Source: Rhynchopus euleeides (lineage: Eukaryota > Euglenozoa > Diplonemea > Diplonemida > Diplonemidae). Taken from it: a stretch of DNA of 64,000 nt. Position 1 is the first letter of the stretch; each line of letters opens with the position of its first letter. Location of the stretch: positions 1,116,001 through 1,180,000 of the forward strand of contig OY723303.1 of NCBI GenBank assembly GCA_963210315.1, given 5' to 3'. This document shows, piece by piece, positions 59,513 through 64,000 of this stretch. The notes below the pieces were generated by a model. The model ran no database searches. It saw only the letters and a program-made list of their open reading frames with translations, and was not told the origin of the DNA. The position numbers and the translations under genes were made by a program.

Positions 59513-59655
59513 GGGTTACACGGGGTTGCCGCCCAGCACAAACGGCTGTATTCGTCTTATCTTCCTCCCTGCGTGGCCCATGGTCGCTTACCAGTTACCG
59601 TGCGCCACAAGGCATAATGCACCACAGTGTCGTGCAACGGGGCTGGGCCCACTAT
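59513..59655 (+). mobile_element. Fragment of the Ingi-like LINE 3' end
   Basis: GTTACACGGGGTTGCCGCCC and the following ~30 bases match the last codons of LINE ORF2 at 10199-10231. Diverging similarity continues through CCATGG...GCTTACCAG and CACAGTGTCGTG to about 59650. The poly(A) tail is missing and the copy has many differences, so this is an old, doubly truncated relic just after the USP-transposase gene. Confidence 0.8.
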
Positions 59656-61651
59656 CCCAAAATGTGCCCGCAGCATGGCGGTCGCTTCCCTCATTTTCCA
59701 AGGTCTAGCGAGGTTCTTCGAAGGTTCTGGGGAGCGGTCATCCCTGAAGCAAGCGGCGCAGAGCGCGTAATGCCTCAGACGGCCTGTGGCACCCCCCAGA
59801 ACAGCCCTGCACCTAGCTTCGCCCTGGGGAAGGGTCAGGAAGGTTCGCGTGCCACGGGGCACCCTTCTCGTCCCCTCTGAGGCTTGAAGAAAGCCTGGGA
59901 CCGCGGGAAAAAAATTTTTGGGGTCCAAAATAGTGCTCCCAGCTAGGGGCCACCCAACTCCCCACCCTTTTTTTTGCCTCCGATTTGTATAAATTTCTGC
60001 CCATTTTGCCCTGCACCAGCCTGCACTTTTTTGCACCGGCTAGCGAAGACCCCCATACTCAATTTTTTCTTGGTTTTCGTGACCTGTTTCACCCCATTTT
60101 TCGGGCCGTGCGCACCGCAGGTGACCCGAAAACCCCCGAAAACGGCATGTTTCGGAACATTGGAATCCATGGTGCCCCCGCACGTGTTCTGCGGATGAGT
60201 CCATCTTTTATTAGACCCCGTACAGAAACACGAGAAAACGTGGGAATATGCAGTTTGCCCCTGGAGAAGAGAGTGGTGCACCCTTAGAGGTGGTCCAGAG
60301 AATGCAAAGAGGTCCACAGGGGGGTCTGGGGGGCGGAGCCCCCCAGCCGCCGGAGGCCACGGTAGCGAACACCTGTTCCTTGTGGGGTCCAGATTCTGTG
60401 GTGAGTTGGGTGCGTCCTCCTGAGGGCGGTCTCTGGATTCCATGACCTGATGTGATCCCAAAGGGCTTGGTCGACAGGCATACGTCACGCGGGGGTCTGG
60501 GGGGCGGAGCCCCCCAGCCGCCGGAGGCCACGGTACTGAACATCTGTTCCTTGTGCGGTATAGTCCATCTTCCTGAACTTGCGTAAATTGCGCCCAAGGG
60601 TTCGATGAGGGCGCCAAGGCTCGTCAGTGCGGGCTGGATCGTCGCCTCAAAACCAGAGATTCAATGACAGACACTGAGGACATGGGCCAGGCCCCATGGG
60701 CTGGCCCGCCCGGGCCCCATTTTTGGTCCATTTTTTCCTCCTCCCGAAAATGCGTTTATTTGCATCATTGGGATCCGTGGCTCACGCCATGGTATTTTTC
60801 TTTCTCCGGAAATAATATTTGTTCACACCATTTGGGCCTGAACCACCAAGAAAAAAAATTATTGGCAATTCTGAAAATCCTTATACTCATACCGGGCAAC
60901 ATTCAGGTATGAACCCCCACCTCCCTTTATTTTTTTCTTCGTCATTTGTGATGGTTTTTTCCCCGTCTCGCCCAGCGCAAAACATAGTGGCCATGGGTGA
61001 TAGTGTAAGTGCGTGGCTCCCACGTTTTCTCAACCTGGGGGCAAGCCCGCCGCAGATCGTGCCTTCCTATTTGGCTTCTGCTGTGGGGGTGTGTGCGTGG
61101 ATGTGTGCCACAGTGGGGTATTTTTTTTATCATATTTCGCCAGGGATTTTTCCAGGATTCGCGATTTCGGGGGTCGGGGGGGGGTCAGTGCACTTTTTGC
61201 CCCCAAATTTTTTTCTCCCCGGGGCGGTGCGCCACAGGGGGGGTCTGGGGGGCGGAGCCCCCCAGCCGCCGGAGGCCACGGTAGTGAACATCATGTTCCT
61301 GTCGCACAGCTTCTGTGTGAGCGGCTGCGTCCATATTATGAGGCGGTGGTCTGGATCCCATCACCTGATGTGAATCCAAACCTTTCACGCGCGAGGAGAA
61401 TGTACTAGGCAGGTACGCGACACAGGGGGGGTCTGGGGGGCGGAGCCCCCCAGCCGCCGGAGGCCACGGTACTGAATGTAGGTGGCTTGTGGTGTGGATT
61501 CTCGGGGCAAATAACCCAAGTAAGGTATGTTGCCCCGCCACGACGGAGTCTTCTCGTGAAACTCCTCCATCCACTCCAGTTCCCCGACGCACCAAGTGCT
61601 GCTCACAGCCACATGCCCATATGGCACCGCACCCTCCCAAAACCCCCCATA
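59656..61651. other. Repeat-rich spacer without a recognised gene
   Basis: It contains four GC hairpin repeats (60314, 60485, 61232, 61420) separated by AT- and T-rich sequence. CAGAACAGCCCTG near 59805 resembles the last bases of the hAT right end but has no partner. Open frames here lack protein-like features. Confidence 0.45.
60314..61473. repeat. GC-rich hairpin repeats, pairs 2 and 3
   Basis: Four copies, at 60314-60363, 60485-60535, 61232-61285 and 61420-61473, share the palindrome TGGGGGGCGGAGCCCCCCA followed by GCCGCCGGAGGCCACGGTA and a less conserved GAACATCTGTTCCTTGTG-like tail. Spacing within pairs is 171 and 188 bp, close to the 159 bp of the pair at 22.9 kb, so the true repeat may be the whole two-hairpin unit. 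Confidence 0.88.
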
Positions 61652-62909
61652 CACGGTGGGATCTTGTAAATTTTACATGTATAACTACAAGTATATACAT
61701 GTATTATACATGTATAATACTTGCATGTCAACTATTATACATGTATTTTTACTTGATATACATGTATTTTACATGTATATTTCAGGCATTTACATGTATT
61801 TTACATGTATAATACTTGTCATGCAAGTATTATACATGTAAAATACTTGCATGACAAGTAAAATACTTGCATGCAAGTAAAATACATGTATTTTACTTGC
61901 ATGCAAGTATTTTACTTGTCATGCAAGTATTATACATGTATTTTACTTGTCATGCAAGTATTTTACTTGTATAATACTTGCATGACAAGTATTATACATG
62001 TAAAATACATGTAAATGCCTGAAATATACATGTAAAATACATGTACCGTATACGTAAATATTATGGAACGTAAATATTATGGAACGGGCCCATTTTTGGC
62101 CGGTCCGTTCCATAATATTTACGTTCCATAATATTTACAGGGCCAGTTGGGGACTCGGTGGTGAGGACGGCTTGCGTCAGGAATCGCGCGAAAAGTGCAC
62201 GAGTAGGTCCCGTCAGGGACTCTGTATGCCGTCCGATCACCTGGTCCAAGTCCCCGAGTCGCAGAAAGCCCTGTAAATATTATGGAACGAAAAAAATCTG
62301 GAACGCCAACCCACCAGCGTTCCAAAATATTTACGTTCCAAAATATTTACGTATACGGTATATCAAGTAAAAATACAAGTATAATAGTTGACATGCAAGT
62401 ATTATACTTGTATTTTTACTTGATATACATGTATTTTACATGTATATTTCAGGCATATACATGTATTATACATGTATAATAGTTGACATGCAAGTATTAT
62501 ACATGTATAATACATGTATATACCGTATACGTAAATATTTTGGAACGTAAATATTATGGAACGTAAATATTATGGAACGTAAATATTTTGGAACGCTGGT
62601 GGGTTGGCGTTCCAGATTTTTTTCGTTCCATAATATTTACAGGGCTTTCTGCGACTCGGGGACTTGGACCAGGTGATCGGACGGCATACAGAGTCCCTGA
62701 CGGGACCTACTCGTGCACTTTTCGCGCGATTCCTGACGCAAGCCGTCCTCACCACCGAGTCCCCAACTGGCCCTGTAAATATTATGGAACGTAAATATTA
62801 TGGAACGGACCGGCCAAAAATGGGCCCGTTCCATAATATTTACGTTCCATAATATTTACGTATACGGTACTTGTAGTTATACATGTAAAATTTACAAGAT
62901 CCCACCGTG
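61652..62909. mobile_element. AT-rich foldback element with TA target duplication
   Basis: A perfect 42-bp terminal inverted repeat begins CACGGTGGGATCTTGTAAAT on the left and ends with its complement at 62909; TA flanks both sides (61650-61651, 62910-62911), as for Tc1/mariner or similar TA-targeting elements. The interior is dense with the palindromes ACATGT, TTGCATGCAA and GTATTATAC. Two inverted copies of a ~310-bp unit with GTAAATATTATGGAACG ends lie inside (about 62045-62360 and 62520-62866), bracketed by CCGTATACG. No coding capacity. It is non-autonomous and composite. Confidence 0.9.
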
Positions 62910-62911
62910 TA

Positions 62912-63376
62912 GCTAAAAATACCCCCCCCCCCACCCCCGGTGTGACCAGTGTTCTCACAAAGGGGGCGCTGCGCACCGCCTGGCCTCAAACAGGCACACA
63001 CATGCCGGAATGCAGGGACATCCCTTCCAGAGGATAGGTTGTGCCTGGTCTTTGAAAATGCGGTCTTGGTTTCTGCGCTCCCAATGAGCTTAGTGAATCT
63101 GGTCTGAAAATGCGCACACCGCACATCTTGCCTTGCTGCAATCGGGGGGTCTACAACGTCTTATGATGGGTATGGCCGACCCGCAACCATGCAGCTCATG
63201 ACAGTCATCAGGGTCGCGGATTGGGGGGACTGCCCACACCCGAAGTTCGAAGAATCCCCCACCCCCGCCCCTGCCACACACAGCTTGCCCATTCCTCCCG
63301 CCTGGCGCATCCACCCTCTTATCGCACACACTCCGCACCTAACACACGACACCACACCACAGACATCCCTGAACAC
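62912..63376. other. Leader region of the right-edge gene
   Basis: No separate gene. C-runs occur at 62920-62940. A C/A-rich tract ending CACCACAG at about 63362 lies 14 bases before the ATG of the last gene and is a likely splice acceptor. Confidence 0.45.
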
Positions 63377-64000
63377 ATGTCACGACGAGGTCTCAAACGT
63401 GACAACCCGGGTGATTTGCAGGGTGACGAGGATGGCCTTCCTTCTGGGAGTCTCCCTGGGTATCAGGGAAGCACACCGCCACTTGGCCGCGAGTGCTCGA
63501 CCGCAAGCGGGCCCCAGCAGGACGAGCTCAGGCTTGCGACACAGGGGGGATGGCGAGCCCTCACTGAAGGTGACGAGCACGACGACCTGATCGTCAAGCC
63601 ACGCACCCCGCCCCACGGCGACTCTGTCATGATGAGCGACGCGCTGTATCTCATGTGGGGCCTCGACGCGACTGCCGGCGACTACATGCGGAGGCAGCTG
63701 TCACGCGACTGGTACTTCCACTCCGAGCACACCTCCCCCGGCGGCGACATCCGCATGCAGGCTGAAATCGAGCGTGTGCTAGGGGACGACACCCTCAACC
63801 ACAAGCCTGCCAGCCACGCCAAGCTGCTCGCCCTCCTCGCCCGCGCCTCCTCCTCACGCCACAGCGCAGAGGCTGTGATCCTGCAGCGGCTGCGCTGCCT
63901 GGGGACCACCACCACCGAGCACAACGTGGAGGTGTCGGCGGAGTCTGTGCAGAACGTCGTCTGCCCTGTCAACAAGGGGGATCTGTTCATCTGCTCCTTC
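63377..64000 (+). CDS. 5' part of an unknown gene running off the right edge
   Basis: The ATG at 63377 opens a frame that stays open through the last base, 208 codons. The first ~65 residues are polar and probably disordered (MSRRGLKRDNPGDLQGDEDG...). From about residue 80 the sequence becomes ordered (DALYLMWGLDATAGDYMRRQ, then RDWYFHSEH, LLALLARASSS, EAVILQRLRCLG, SVQNVVCPVNKGDLFICSF). I do not recognise a family from this part. The position right after a pyrimidine tract and AG matches the other host genes, which supports the start. Confidence 0.65.
   Translation, partial: MSRRGLKRDNPGDLQGDEDGLPSGSLPGYQGSTPPLGRECSTASGPQQDELRLATQGGWRALTEGDEHDDLIVKPRTPPHGDSVMMSDALYLMWGLDATAGDYMRRQLSRDWYFHSEHTSPGGDIRMQAEIERVLGDDTLNHKPASHAKLLALLARASSSRHSAEAVILQRLRCLGTTTTEHNVEVSAESVQNVVCPVNKGDLFICSF

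Noticed and set aside
59795-59817. CAGAACAGCCCTG as the right end of a third hAT copy
   Set aside because: Only about a dozen bases match and there is no left end or 8-bp duplication.
60314-61473. CRISPR-like array of regularly spaced repeats
   Set aside because: Only paired copies ~170 bp apart, with a self-complementary GC core and no short unique spacers, in a eukaryotic context.

Overview
The window looks like nuclear DNA of a GC-rich, repeat-laden unicellular eukaryote. Several signs point to Euglenozoa, with a diplonemid-like protist as my best inference. First, a full-length Ingi/L1Tc-type LINE carries a 2A-like peptide at the head of its second ORF, as in trypanosome elements. Second, most host genes start a short way downstream of a long C-rich pyrimidine tract ending in AG, which suits spliced-leader trans-splicing. 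Third, there is a fragment of a class III nucleotide cyclase. One host gene (PEX5) has conventional GT-AG introns, so this is not a typical trypanosomatid. The organism call is an inference; no rRNA, tRNA or spliced-leader gene was recognised.

Layout. 1-3600: the 3' part of an R2-like LINE (zinc knuckle plus restriction-like endonuclease) whose protein continues into two OTU-type protease modules, one catalytically blank. 4015-14451: a three-level nest, with a ~417-bp MITE hit by a hAT transposon (4179-14190, 8-bp target duplication) that was itself hit by the 5.4-kb Ingi-like LINE (5227-10639). 14.45-16.8 kb: coding-like remnants of unknown type. 16876-18171: an unknown membrane protein. 19733-22526: a three-exon PEX5 gene for the peroxisomal import receptor. 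23275-27867: a second, intact and nearly identical hAT copy with its own 8-bp duplication. 30126-31211: a ubiquitin-like/DUF4116 repeat protein. 31729-36009: a large helical-looking protein of unknown role. 36649-39786: a secreted PA14-domain protein. 41308-41868 and 43249-43806: a tandem pair of four-helix membrane proteins, the first followed by a short retroelement that is absent from the second. 44831-46072: a mitochondrial carrier of the SLC25A39/40 (MTM1) type. 46.1-52.0 kb: no recognised gene. 51985-54035: a 31-bp satellite of about 66 units, directly abutting a cyclase fragment. 54607-59406: one long ORF fusing a ubiquitin-specific protease to a Harbinger-like DDE transposase. 59.5-63.4 kb: repeats, including a 1.26-kb AT-rich foldback element. 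63377 to the end: the 5' part of an unknown gene.

The host genes are all on the + strand and appear functionally unrelated, as expected for polycistronic, trans-spliced transcription. The strongest thread is among the mobile elements. Two unrelated transposons carry recognisable deubiquitinase-type proteases (OTU in a LINE, USP in a DDE transposon), and the hAT transposase has an N-terminal segment that reads like a worn USP domain. This suggests repeated capture of ubiquitin-processing enzymes by transposons in this genome.
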